Source: Datisca glomerata
Taxonomy: Eukaryota; Streptophyta; Magnoliopsida; Cucurbitales; Datiscaceae
DNA: 64,000 nt
Assembly: GCA_003255025.1 (NCBI GenBank)
Contig: QANY01002235.1
Location: 1,270,260-1,334,259, forward strand
Direction: 5' to 3'
The position numbers and the translations under genes are program-made. Within the stretch, counting starts at the first letter, position 1, and each line of letters opens with the position of its first letter. Below, in pieces: positions 11,610 to 24,232 of the stretch. Below the pieces are notes generated by a model. The model was not told the origin of the DNA, searched no databases, and worked only from the letters and a program-made list of their open reading frames with translations.

Positions 11610-12042
11610 ATCATCATGCCTCATTTTGTTGATGGCCTCTGGTGAGGTCTTCCGTCTCTGTGTCCCTTCAGACTTCTGATGTCGCGAAGTCATGTTATGG
11701 TCCTTTAGCCCTATGCAGGGTCTTTATCTGGGTTTCTACAAGTGAAACAGAGGCCTCATCTGGTCATGGCCTCGACTGAGGTCTTTCATCCGAGGATTCC
11801 ATGGTCTCGGGTGCTACGAAGTACTACCATGATTCTTTTACCTTATGTAAGGTCTATCTCCCAATCATATGATGAGGAGCCCTCATAAGGCCGCGATCTT
11901 TGGTGAGGTCTTCCACCTGAGGGTTCCATTACCTCGGGTGCCATGAAGTATTGTCGTGGTTCGTTCTTCCTATGTAGAGTCTTTCTCCAGATCATCACAA
12001 GTGATTTGAAGGCCTCATCTGGTCATGACCTTAGGTGACGTC
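11610..12042. repeat. ~130-bp diverged tandem repeat
   Basis: The anchor GAGGTCTTCC-like sequence recurs at 11644, 11778, 11904 and (as GACGTCTG) 12037, with spacings of 134, 126 and 133. Between anchors, phrases such as CTCGGGTGC[T/C]A[C/T]GAAGTA recur. The fourth unit is cut by the copia LTR that begins at 12043. The array sits between the Tat LTR and the copia array, so it is probably Tat 3' untranslated sequence. The stretch 11058-11609 shows no gene. Confidence 0.65.
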
Positions 12043-12415
12043 TGTTGGATCGAGTTTTAAAAATTTGAAGAAAAATTATCGAACCACGAACGGTTCATGG
12101 ACAGAATATCAAAAAAATTTCTAAAACCAATTAAATCATATTAAACATTAAAACACCACTTGATTATGCATATTTAATTACACGTATTCAAAAGAGGTAG
12201 AAACCATTTTATACCTTTTGTTGTATCAGAAACTTTCTGACTTGATAGAATCCTATTGATTGTCTTCGCGTTCTTCGTCCTTCGTAGAACTCAAATTAGT
12301 CTTCGCACCAATAATCACTCGTTAGATTCAGAAGTATGTCTTGCGAGGACGGCGTTAGGAACTGAGTGTGAGCGCTTAAAACAGTTGAAAATGAAAAATC
12401 AAAATGTTCTTCCTC
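12043..12415 (-). mobile_element. Copia LTR fragment (left end of copia array)
   Basis: Begins with TGTTGGATCGAGTTTTAAAA and runs in parallel with the LTR at 52068 (shared AACCACGAACGGTTCAT and TTGTATCAGA blocks). It stops after about 370 bases and joins integrase-coding sequence directly at 12416, so the rest of this LTR plus the RT and RNase H parts of the neighbouring body are deleted. The five bases before it (ACGTC) have no visible partner. Confidence 0.75.
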
Positions 12416-14042
12416 ACTGGATCTAACCATATCCATCAGAGTTCGATTCCTTCTTTTTGATACACCCATTTGTTGTGAGTACCAGGTGGTGTAAGATGAG
12501 AAAGAATACATTCATCCTTTAGAAAGTCTTCGAACTCTCCTAGCAAGTACTCTCCACCACGATCAGATTGTAGCATTTCGATTTGTTTTTCTAAATAAGT
12601 TTCAACCAAGGCCTTATATTCTTTGAACTTTTCAAAGGTTTCAGACTTTTGATGTATTAGATAAACATGACCAAAATATGAGTAATCATCAGTGAAGGTT
12701 ACAAAGTATTCACAATCTCTTATTACTTGGATATTCAATGGCCCACATACATCACTATGTATGAGTTCAAGGAATTGAGTGACTCTTTCACCTTTTGATG
12801 AAAAACGTCTCTTGGTCATTTTACCTTCTATACAGGATTCACATGTGGGTAGTGAACCCACACTTAAAGATTGTAAAGGACCATCCTTCACAAGTCTTTT
12901 AATCTTATTTAAGCTAATATGTCCAAGATGTAAGTGCCACAGATAAGTTAGATCGGTTGAGTCATACTTTAACCTTTTACTATCCCTATGTGAATCGATA
13001 TTCACTTCAACTTTTCAAATCATGGGTACTACAGGTTTTGTGTGATACAATTTATTAATCATTCCTACAATAGTAATTAAGCACTAATTTATGAAAATAC
13101 TAGTACCTTTATCAATGAATTTTAGATCAAATCATTGCTCAATTAATGCACCAATAGTAATCAAATTCTTCCCAAAACTCGGGACATAATAAACATCAAG
13201 CAAAATAAGAAAATGTTTCTCAAAACATAATTTAAAAATTCCCACTGATGAGGCTGATACTAGTGCTTCATTCCCACAGCAGAAGATAAACTCGCCCTCG
13301 TCAATCCTTCTGATTTCCCTGAACCCTACTGGGAGCAACATATATGGTTAGTAGGTGCACAGTCTGCAAACCAAGAAAAAGTAGGGTCAACTACATAACA
13401 GGCTTCAATAACAATTATTATACCTTTAGATCTTAACCCTTTCAGATACTTTAGGCAATTGCGTTTTCAATGACCAGCAGCTCCACAATGATGACACTTG
13501 TCTACTCTCACGGTGCTCGTGCCTTTGGTAGCACTCGGCTTTTTCTTCTTCGCTTACCTTTTTTTTCTTAGAGCTAGAGGTGGAAGGCCTAATATTTCAG
13601 TAAAGTTAGCCTCTCCAGATTTCCGCTTGCCCTTCAGCAACATTGCCTTAGCAGCTTGCATCTCCTTCATGAGCTTAGAAAATGAGTAGTTCAACTTATT
13701 TATAGAATAATTAAGCTTCATGAGCACCCATGATCAATATCATATATTCTCTTACAGGAGTTCCAGGTTCCATCCTGCAGTTCATGAAGTTACGCACAAT
13801 ATTTCAATGTTGTTTAATATCATATTAGTGGCGGTCTCAAAGTTCTGATGTTTCCAAGAAGCATAAGCATCATTTTCCTCTTGAGTCTATTAAGCAATAG
13901 GCTCAAGAGGACAAGTGGTAGTGAGCACGAACTTGTGATTTTCTACCGTCAACACGATATTAAGATTTCATTTCCAATCCACATAATTTTCACCGTTGAA
14001 TTTGTTCGCGTTAAAAATAGTTAAGGGAGGGGATAACGACAT
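12416..14042 (-). pseudogene. Copia body A: gag, protease, partial integrase (defective)
   Basis: On the minus strand: gag from the ATG at 14042, a CCHC-like zinc knuckle near 13450-13500, protease-linked sequence (13132-13341, with DVYYVPSFGKNLITIGAL), a GAG-pre-integrase block (YLWHLHLGHISLNKIKRLVK) and the integrase core (HSDVCGPLN, FTDDYSYFGHVYLIHQK, LQSDRGGEYL; 12436-13005). These supply the first two catalytic Asp residues of the D,D-35-E site. Coding ends abruptly at the 12415/12416 junction, so RT and RNase H are missing. Stops and frame breaks lie between the pieces. The body is very similar to body B at 17633-21494. Confidence 0.85.
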
Positions 14043-15670
14043 GATTACTGAACAGAATAAATAAAGCAGTGTAAATAAATGCTCAATTGTTTAGAAAAGT
14101 ATGATGCATGATGCAACTACTAAATATTTCAAAATCCATTAAAAAATATTTCCGCATGATGTTACGATAAAAAATGATAGCTTGTCTCATTGGAGGGATG
14201 AAGTCTAAATTATCTCCTTTCGCATCGAGACTCCTCTCGTTTGGTTAACGCTCAAATGTCTTCACATCTAGCTTAACCAATCACCAATGATTTTGGTAAC
14301 CTTGGCCCCATTGACTATTCCCTATGGGGGATTCCAATGTGCTTCAATCTAAGTGTTTAATCAACGCATCGACTCTTAAAGGTTGCTATAGACTAACAGT
14401 CCGTCTACGGGATGACCCTGCCCCACCACTCCCTTTAGAATTCTTAGCTTCTGAAGCAACTCGATAACTCAAAGTGACACGATTCAAAAGCTTCTCACAT
14501 TCTTAGCTTTTGGTTATTTTAAAAAAAACATAACTTTTATTAATTGAAAAAAATGTGATGAAATTTATAAATCCTTCATTAATTTTAAATCTCAATTTAA
14601 AATCATAACCATTATAATTAAATAATAACTATTATCAAATAATCTACAATTATGTATGTACATGCTACATGTCAATTTGATATTGATATATCTTTAATCT
14701 ATATGACATGTTATATGATGATGCACGATTCAGATTAAATCAAACATTTAAATTTAATCACCCTATTGGCACATTTCTAATTACAACCCATAAAAAATAA
14801 TAAATAAATTACAAATTAATTTATGAACTAATCTTCATGGCATCTGGAATTTGCTCATTTGTCTCTATGTTGTCTCACCATTTTGTAACACTTTACAAAA
14901 TATTAGTCTCCTTTTTAAAATAATTTTCAATTTAAAAATTCTAATTTTCGAACATATTTGTACTTTGAAACTAATTACCAAGAAATTTAGTGAATTGATT
15001 TATTTTTAAAAAAATTTAAAATAAATGATAGTTGTAGAAGTGTTGAAAACTTTACCAAATTAAATTAAAACTAAATTAAATAAGGGACTAAAATTAATAT
15101 TGAAATCATATTTCAAAATTTAAATTTAAAAACTCTAGGTTTCCTAAAACCATGTATTTCCAAAACTTGTAGGTTTCCTAATCCGATTAGGACTCTACCG
15201 TGTAAGAGACATCATATGGTAGCAGCGGCGAGCGGTGGCTAGTGGCAGCAAGCGAAGGCCAACGGGGAATAGTATGGCCGGTGAATAATACCGGCATGAA
15301 CAGTACCGCCGGGTGAAACAGTACTGGCATGAACACTAACACCAGTGAACAATATGGTGTGAACATTAGCATTTCACAACGTCTTCTCGGTGGTTGTCTG
15401 GCGACTTCTCGACGACGGTTTCGAGCGATTTTTGATGATGATTTCGAGGTGACGATGAATTTACAATGAATTTTAATTTTACAACAATTGCAATAATTAA
15501 ATTACATAAATTTCTACGCCACAAATTCGGCGTATATCAATTCTAAATAAAAATATATTCAAAACAATTTTGAATCTACTATACAAACATATGCCAATAT
15601 TCATAAAATTCATGATACGTTCTATTTTATTATCTATAGGCAGAATTTTAACCTACGCTATGATACCAAT
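14043..15670 (-). mobile_element. Copia body A leader with primer binding site
   Basis: Untranslated region between the LTR and gag. At 15657-15668 the minus strand reads TGGTATCATAGC, one change from the initiator-Met tRNA primer site TGGTATCAGAGC, and two bases separate it from the LTR that starts at 15671. The minus-strand frame at 15187-15372 has no family match. Confidence 0.7.
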
Positions 15671-17618
15671 TGCTAGGATTAATCAGTTTTAAAATTAAAA
15701 AAAAATATATTTCAACCACAAACGGATCGTGGGCGGAATATCAATTTTTTTATTTAACTTATTTAATCATATTAAAAAAATTTAAATCAATTTTAGTTTG
15801 ATCATGCATATACGATATTAAAATGAATAAATGAAGGGAAAACGATTTTCCACCTTTACTCTGTATCGGAGATTTTCTGAACTGGTGGAACTCCCCCGGG
15901 CGTTCTTCATACTCTTCAAGCTTTAAGATCAAAATCACGAATTTGATTGTCAACGAACGATTTGTGAATTGGTCCACCAACAACCACCCGTTAATTTCAA
16001 AAATACATCTCGGAAGAATTTTTATGTAGGAATTTAAGTGTGGGCTCTCAAAATGATTGAAGAAGAAAAAATAAATCTTCCCTTCTTCAGATTAATTTTG
16101 GCGGCAGAGGAGAAAACGTTTCTCTCTTCCTTTTGTGTGCTGAGGATAACAACTGTATCTTATCTTTATTATCTTTTTACAATCAAATTGTTATTAGATA
16201 TTTATCAAAGGTTAATTTTTGGTATTTACAAATATACCTATATATTATAAAATTTCCAAAATTCCCCTAATTATATATTATTGCCGAAACTTACATGATC
16301 TCTTAGAGTTTTAGTTGTATTGAAATTCATCAATCTAATTGATAAATCTAATTGATCATTATCAATCAATTGAAATTCATCAATCTAATCGATCATTTAT
16401 TTTATTTAACCAATTACCTAATAATTAGAAAATAGTAAATAATTAATTCAATACAACAATTACATTTAACTAACTTAAGTAATATCACATATCACATATA
16501 GGTGTAGAAAATATGTCTTGGCACCAAAACGCATTTTGGTCCAACTTAGTTCATTTTTCTATTCCTATTTTCTGAGCTATTTTTGAGACTGAATGGACCC
16601 ATATAGACAAAGCTTAGGATTCAAATACCTAAGAATTTATCTTCGTAAATTTCTGACCTTTTTAACCCTGACATCGGGTGACTCCACTATAGGTTTGATG
16701 CCGAATCAACTCTCGATTCATGCGCGCTACATTTTCTGTTGGTGTGAATAAACTCTATTTATTTTCACAGTCCACCGAATATTTTTACATAATACCCATC
16801 GTGAATATCAGTAACAAGAGCGAAATATAAAATTTTTATCTCTCTTGTTATTATTTCCTTAACTCCTTAATTGTCTGTGAATAAGAAATACATTATAGTG
16901 AGTTGTCACATACAATTCACAAGTCTTATTCAATAACTCATTTCATCGAATATTTGGCCAAGTTAATTTATGCACACACCCATCAATAAAGCATAAGGTG
17001 ATATTGTTGCTATCACAAACCAATCACGAATTTTCATATATGTGAATCACGCAACTCCTACTCAATTAAATTACAATCCCAATAGCCGAGGTATTGCCTG
17101 CCAATTCTAACTCATTCATTTGACTTATCCAAGATTTCAACTAATCAAGTCGAGTTACGTATTCACCTCAGGATTAAGATATTTATGAAAATATCATTAA
17201 GGTGTAACAATTAGATATAGAGTTAGGTAAACGGTTTTGGGCTCTAAACTAATTTGTTATCCGTCTATTCAACATGTTCATAACATGTCTAGGTTAACCA
17301 TTTGAGTCTCTACTCTTTTGCCCCAAGACTGACATTCAACGGTTCAACCTAACAGTCGTAATCAGATTCGATTGCCTAGTCGATCCTAAGACTACTAATA
17401 TCGTTCTGAACTATTTCAGAAGAGTTCTTCTAGAGACGCTTCTGTTTTCACTCTTCTTTCTTTGACAATAGTTCCAGGACTTGTGTAATTTATAAACACG
17501 GTTTAATTTAAAATAATTTTTTAATTTATTCATAAAAAATCAGTAATACAAATGTCTAAGAAAGAACTAAATACAAATAAATAGTTATTACACGCTACTT
17601 TATGGACATATTATGATA
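15671..17618 (-). mobile_element. Shared full-length copia LTR between bodies A and B
   Basis: About 1.95 kb. On its left is the primer binding site of body A (15657-15668). On its right is a polypurine tract (minus-strand CCAAGTGGGAGAT, 17619-17631) belonging to body B. It therefore acts as the 5' LTR of A and the 3' LTR of B. It shares long stretches with 22356-24232 and 52068-53831. The plus-strand frame at 16038-16250 lies inside it and is not a gene. Confidence 0.8.
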
Positions 17619-17632
17619 ATCTCCCACTTGGA

Positions 17633-20600
17633 CTAAAGTAGGTGTGTACAATCTCTTATCTCCAAGCCCTCTAGATGACCATAAAAAACTTTACTGCTTA
17701 AAGTCTTCATGAATGGATCTGTCAGGTTGTTGACCGTCAAAATATGCATAACCATAATGTCTCCACACTGAACAATCTCTCTAATCAGGTGATAGTTACG
17801 TTCTATATGTTTGGATCTCTTATGGCTTCTAAGTTCCTTAGAATTCGTTACAGCCCCACTGTTATCACAATAAAGTGTTATGGACTTGTCAGTGTTTGGA
17901 AAAATTTCATACAACCTCCTTTGCGGCCTCACAAGCTGCCACATATTCAGCTTTCATGATAGAATCAACAATGCTAGATTGCTAGATACTTCTCCATACA
18001 ACTCCTCTGCCATTCAAGATGAACACCGATCCTGAAGTGGGCCTCCTAGAGTCCTTATCAGCTTGAAACTTGGAATATGTATACCCCGTCATATTCAAGT
18101 CACTACTTGAATACAAAAGCATGTAATTTCTTCTTCTCCTAAAATACTTAAGGATATGCTTGACGACATTTCAATGCTCGATTCTAGGATTAGATTGGAA
18201 ATGACTTACTACGCCCACGACATAGAAAATATCAAGTCTAGTTCAAAGCATCGCGTACATGAGGCTTTCTACGGCTAAGGAATAGGGTATCATTCTCATG
18301 TCTTCCTCTTCTTGAGGAGTCTTAGGAGACTGCTCCTTGAAGAGGCTGACTCCATGACTAAAGGGAAGAAATCCCTTCTTGGAGTTTTGTAGAAGCGATA
18401 CAACACCTAATAAATATAAGATGCTTGAGAAAGTTCCAATCGCCTATTCTTTCGATCTTGAAAGATCTGAATACCTAAGACAAATGCAGCTTCTTCAAGA
18501 TCCTTCATATCAAATAGCTTTGCATGTCAAAACCTGACATAAGACGATTTTTTTACATCATTCTCAATGAGTAGAATATCATCTACATACAAGACTAGAA
18601 AAACCATCTCCCCTTCGTATATCAACTTATACACAAAGGGTTCATCCACCAACTGTTCAAAACTATAGTTCTTAACAGTTATGTCAAATCTAATATTCCA
18701 CAACCATGATGCTTGCTTAAGTCCATAAATGGACTTCTACAGTTCACAAACTTTACCCTCTTTACCTTTCTCCATGAACTTGTCTGGTTGAGCCATATAA
18801 ATACACTCTTCAAGATTTCCATTAGAAATGCAGTCTTAACGTCCATTTGCCAGATTTCATAATCAAGTGCAGCATCAATTGACAAAATGATTCAGATGGA
18901 TTTAAGCATGCCTACCGGTGAGAAGGTATCCTCATACTCTATACCTTCCTTTTGTCTGTAGCCCTTGGCTACTAGCTTAGATTTGGATGTCTCTACATTC
19001 CCATCCGGACCTCTTTTCTTCTTATAGATCTATTTACATCCTATGATTTTTACCCCTTCAGGAGGATCTACAAGTTTCCAGACTTTGTTTGAGTACATCG
19101 AATGTATCTCAACGTTCATGGCTTCCTCCCATAAGTTTGCTTCAGGACCAGCCATGGCCTCCGAGTAATGGATTGGTTCATCTAGGTCTTTGTCTGAGAT
19201 TACTGTCAAAGCTTCTCCATAAGACATGTACCTTTCAGGTTGTCTCCCAACTCGCCCACTACGTTGAGGCTCTATAGTCTTTGGCTCCTGTCGTGGCTCT
19301 TCCATTATTGAATCAGAAATAATTTCTGATTGCGGAGTTGATGTTCTCCCACTAAATAATTCCTCTAGCACAAGTGTGCTTCTCGGCTGTACACTTTTAT
19401 ATAATCTTTTTTTTTAGAAAATGAGCATTCGTGCTAACGAATATTTTCTTGTCAATTGTACTTTAGAAGATATACCCCTTCGTTCCCATAGGATATCCTA
19501 CAAACATGCACAATTCTGAACGACTGGCCAACTTACTTTTCTTTAGTCTTAGAACATGTGCTGGGAAACCCCATATTCTAAAATGGTGAACAGACGACTT
19601 TCGCCCATACCATCTTTCATATGGTGTACCAGGCACCGTCTTTGATGGAACTTATTTAAGAATATATGCCGTTGTTAGTAAGGTATATCCCCAGAACGAA
19701 CATGGGAGAAATGAATAACTCATAATGGATCTAACCATATCCATCAGAGTTTGATTCATTTTCTCTGACACACCATTTTGTTGTGGTGTACTAGGTGTTG
19801 TAAGCTGAGAAAGAATACCTTCTTCCTTAAGAAAGTCCTCAAATTCACATAGAAAGTACTCTCCATCACGATCAGATCGTAGTGTTTTTATTTATTTTTC
19901 TAATTACTTTTCAACCAATGCCTTATATTCTTTGAACTTTTAAAAGGTTCCAGACTTTTGATGCATTAGATAAACATGACCAAAATGAGAGTAGTCGTCG
20001 GTGAAAATTACAAAGTATTCATAACATCCTCTTGCTTGGATATTCAATGACTCACATACATCACTATGTATGAGTTGGAGGCATTAAGTGGCTCTTTCAT
20101 CTATTGATGAAAAATATCTCTTGGTCATTTTACATTCTACACAGGATTCACATGTGGGTAGTGAACCCACACTTAAAGATTGAAAAAGATCATCCTTCAC
20201 AAGCCTTTTAATCCTGTATAGGCTAATATGTCCAAGATATAAGTGTCACAGATAGATTAGATCGGTTGAGTTATACTTTAACCTTTTACTATCTCAATGT
20301 GAATCGATATTCCCTTCTGTGTCACAAATCATGGGAACTACAGGTTTTACGTGATACAATTTATTAATAATTCGTGCAATAGTAATTAAGCATTCATTTA
20401 TAAAAATATCAATATCTTTATTAATTAATTTTAGATCAACTCCTTGCTCAATTAATGCACCAATAGAAATCAAATTATTCCCAAAACTCGGGACATAATA
20501 AACATCACGTAAAATAATAAAATGTTTCTCAAAATATAATTTAAAATTTCTCACTAATGCGGCCGATACTAGTGTTCCATTCCCCCAGCGGAAGTTGAAC

Positions 20601-21494
20601 TCACTCTCATCAAGCCTTCTGATTTTCCTGAACCCCTATAGGGAGCAACAGATGTGGTTAGTAGCTGCAGAGTCAACAATTTAAGAAAAGTAGAGTCAGC
20701 TACATAACAGGTCTTAATAACCATTACTATACCTTTAGATCTCAACCCTTTTAAGATACTCTGGGCAGTTGAGTTTCCAATGAGCAGCAGCTTCACAGTG
20801 ATGACACTTGTCTACTCTCGCGGTGCTCTTACCTTTTCCATTTCTCGATTTCTACTTCTTTGCTTTCCTTGGACCCATTCTGTGTTTCTTCTTAGAGCTG
20901 GAGGTGAAAGGCCTACTTTCAGTAAAGTTAGGCTTCTAGATTTCCTCTTGCCCATCAGAAATAGGGTCTCTACAGCTTGTAGCTCCTTCATGAGCCCACG
21001 GAGTGAGTAGTTCAGCTTATTCATCGAATAATTAAGATTGAAGTTCTCAAAGGTACTAGGCAAAGTCTCTAGGATCATATCCACTTGATCAACATGATAT
21101 GTTCTTTGACAGAAGTTCTAGGTTCCATCCTGTAGTTCAAGAAATTGTGCACAACTGTGTGTCTTCCTTGACGACCCTGATCCCTGAACATTTCGGTGAT
21201 TTTTAATATCATATCAGCAGCGGTCTCAAAGTTTTGATGCTGCAGTTGTAACACATTGCTCATAGATGCCAAGATTTAACATCTGACGATCTCATTAGAA
21301 CGCAGCCAAGAAGAATACGCGTCTTTTTCCTCTTGTGTCGATTCAACAATAGGCTCAAGAGGATAAGGGGTAGTGAGTTTGAACTTGTGCTTTTTTACCG
21401 TCAGCACGATATCAAGATTTCATTTCCAATCCACATAATTTTCACCGTTGAATTTGTTTGCGTTAAGAATAGTTGAGAGAGGAGATAACAACAT
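17633..21494 (-). pseudogene. Copia body B: gag-pol (defective, nearly complete)
   Basis: Ty1/copia order on the minus strand. Gag starts at the ATG at 21494 (20812-21272 holds much of it), with a zinc knuckle near 20770-20810. Protease region 20294-20700 has DVYYVPSFGNNLISIGAL. Integrase lies at about 19380-20280. The integrase-RT linker (19030-19371) is rich in Pro and Glu and leads into EAMNVEIHSMYSNKVWKLVD. RT carries MDVKTAFL (18679-18885) and a YVDD catalytic box at 18578-18589. RNase H at 17633-17944 contains TLYCDNSGAVTNSKE and SKHIERNYHLIRE. Many stops and frameshifts separate these pieces. It resembles the Tork/Angela group, but the lineage is an inference. Confidence 0.85.
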
Positions 21495-22355
21495 GATTAC
21501 TAAAAAGAATAAATAAAGCGATGTAAATAAATGCTCAATTATTTAGGAAATTATGATACATGATGCAACTACTAAATATTTTAAAATTCATTAAAAATAT
21601 TTCCTCCATGATGTTACGATAAAAAACAATACATTGTCTCATCGAGGGATAAAGTCCAAACTATGTCCTATCATATCGAGTCTCCTCCCGTTTGGTTAAC
21701 GCTCAAATGTCTTCATATCTAACATAACCAATCACCAATGGTTTTGCTCACCTTGGCTCCATTGACTAGCCCCTATGGGACGATTCTAATGTGCTTTAGT
21801 CTAAGTTTTTTATCAACGCATTGACTCTTAAAGTTTGTTATGGACTAACAGTCCGTCTATAGGACGACCCTTCCCTACCACTCTCTTTAGAAGTCTTAGC
21901 TTCTGAAGCAACTCGATGAGTCAAAGTGACACGATTCCAAAGTTTCTCACATTCAAGTGAGGACCGCTCTCGGCGGTTTTAACCCTTCCTCGTGGCACAA
22001 TCAAGTTTGTGTTGGAGATCTTCAGAACGTTTCAACGTAAACAACAATCCCACTTAATTTTAAAAAAAACAAATTTGGTTGTTTTTCAAAAAACATAACT
22101 TTAATTAATTTGAAATCATAACCATTATAAATTTTGCATTGTAATTAAATAATAATCATTATCAATTAATCTATAATGATGCATATACTTGCTACATTGC
22201 AATTTGATATTGGCATATCCCTAATCTATATGGCATGTTATATGATGATGCACGATTAAATTAAATCATACATTTAAATTAAACCTCCCTATTAGCTCAT
22301 TTCTAATTACAACCCATAAAAGAATAATAAATAAATTATAAATTAATCTATGAGA
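21495..22355 (-). mobile_element. Copia body B leader, shortened
   Basis: Matches the first part of the body A leader up to about 22345 (AAATTAATCTATGA), then jumps into LTR sequence. Some 840 bases present in A, including the primer binding site and the last LTR bases, are deleted. Confidence 0.65.
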
Positions 22356-24232
22356 TAGGATCGATCGATTTAAGAATTAAAGAAATCATATTTGAACCAC
22401 GAACGGTTCGGGGGCGGAATATCAAAATTTTTTCGATTTATTTTATTTAATCATACTAAATAATTTAAAACCAATTTGAGTTTGTTAATGCATATACGAT
22501 ATTAAAACGAATAGATTAAGGGAAAATGATTTTTTACCTTTACTCTGTATCGGAGAATTTTGGAACTAGTGGAACTCCCTCGAGTTTTCTTCAAGCTTTA
22601 AAATCAAAATCATGAACTTGATCTTCCACGAATGATTTTTGAATTAATCCACCAACAATCACCCATTAATTTCATAAATATATCTTTGAAGAATTTTTAC
22701 ATAGGAATTTGAGTGTGGGCTCTCAAAATGATTGAAGAAGAAAAATCAAATCTTTCCATCTTGAGATTAATTTCGGCGGCAATAGTAGTGAGAGGAGAAA
22801 ACGTTATTCTCTTCCTTTTGTGTGTTAATAACAATAACTGTATGTTATCCTCATTATCTCTTTGCAATCAAATTGTTATTATATATTTATCAAATGGTAA
22901 TTTTTTGTATTTACAAATATACACATATATTATAAAATTTTCAAAATTTTCGCTAACTAAATATTATTGCCAAAAATTACATGATCTCCTAGAGTTTTAG
23001 TTGTATCGAAATTCATCAATCCAATTGATAAATATAATTGATCATTATCAATTAATTAATTAATTTTATTTAACTAATTAACTAATAATTAGACAATAGT
23101 AAATAATTAATTCAATACAACAATTACACTTAAGTAACATCACTTATCACATATGAGTGTAGAAAATATGCATTGACACCAAAACACATTTTGATCCAAC
23201 TTAGGTTATTTTTCTATTCTTGTTCTCTGAGCTATTTTTGAGATCGAATGGACCCACATGAACAAAGTTTATGATTCAAATATCTGACGAATTTATCTCC
23301 ATAAATTATTGACCTATTTAATCTTGACATTGTACGACTCTACTATAGGTTCGATGTCGAATCAACTCTCGATTAATGCGCCCTACATTCTCTGTTGGTG
23401 TAAATAAACTCTATTTATTCTCGCGGTCCACAGAATATTTTAACATAATACTCATCGTGAATATCAGTAGCAAGAGTGAAATATAAAATTACCATTTTAC
23501 CTCTCTTGTTTATTATTTCCTGAACTCATTTATTATTTGTGAATAAGAAAGACATTATAGTGAATTGTCTCGTACAATTCACAAGTCTTATTCAATGACT
23601 CATTTCATCATTACTTGGCCAAGTTAATTTATTCACACACCCATCAATAAAGCTTTAGGTGATGTTATTACTTTCGCAATCCAACCACGAATTTTTATAT
23701 ATGTGAATCACGCAGCTCGTACTTAATTAAATTGCAATCCCACTAGCCGAGGTATTGCCCGTCAATTTGAACTTACTCATTTGACATATCAAATATTGCA
23801 ACTAATCAAGTCAAGTTACGTATTCACCTCAGGATTAAGGTAATTATGAAAATACGCTTAAGATGTAACAATTAGATTTAGAGCTAGGTAAACGGTTTTG
23901 GTCTCTAAACTATTTTGTTACCAGTCTATTCAATATGTTCATAACATGTCTAGGTTAACCATTTGAGTCTCAGCTATTATATCGCAAGACTGACATCCAA
24001 CGGTTCAACCTAACAGTCGTAATCAGATTCGATTGTCCAATCGATCCTAAAACTATGAATATCATTCTGAACTATTTCAGAAGAGTTCGTCTGGAGAAGC
24101 TTCAGTCTTCACTCTTCTTTCACTGACAATAGTTCAAGGACTTTAATAATTTATAAACACGCTTTAATTTAAAATAAAACTTTCAATTTATTCATAAAAA
24201 ATTCAGTAATACAAATATCTGAGAAATAACTA
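22356..24232 (-). mobile_element. Copia 5' LTR of body B (truncated at both ends)
   Basis: Parallels the shared LTR at 15671-17618 over almost its whole length. It lacks the first few bases at the left and roughly the last 65 bases at the right. Tat-type gypsy coding sequence begins directly at about 24233. No target duplication can be matched across the array because both outer LTRs are truncated. Confidence 0.75.

Noticed and set aside
16038..16250. Plus-strand frame starting MWALKMIEEEK, repeated at 22713-23000
   Set aside because: Both copies lie inside homologous copia LTRs, so their likeness reflects LTR copying, not a conserved gene.
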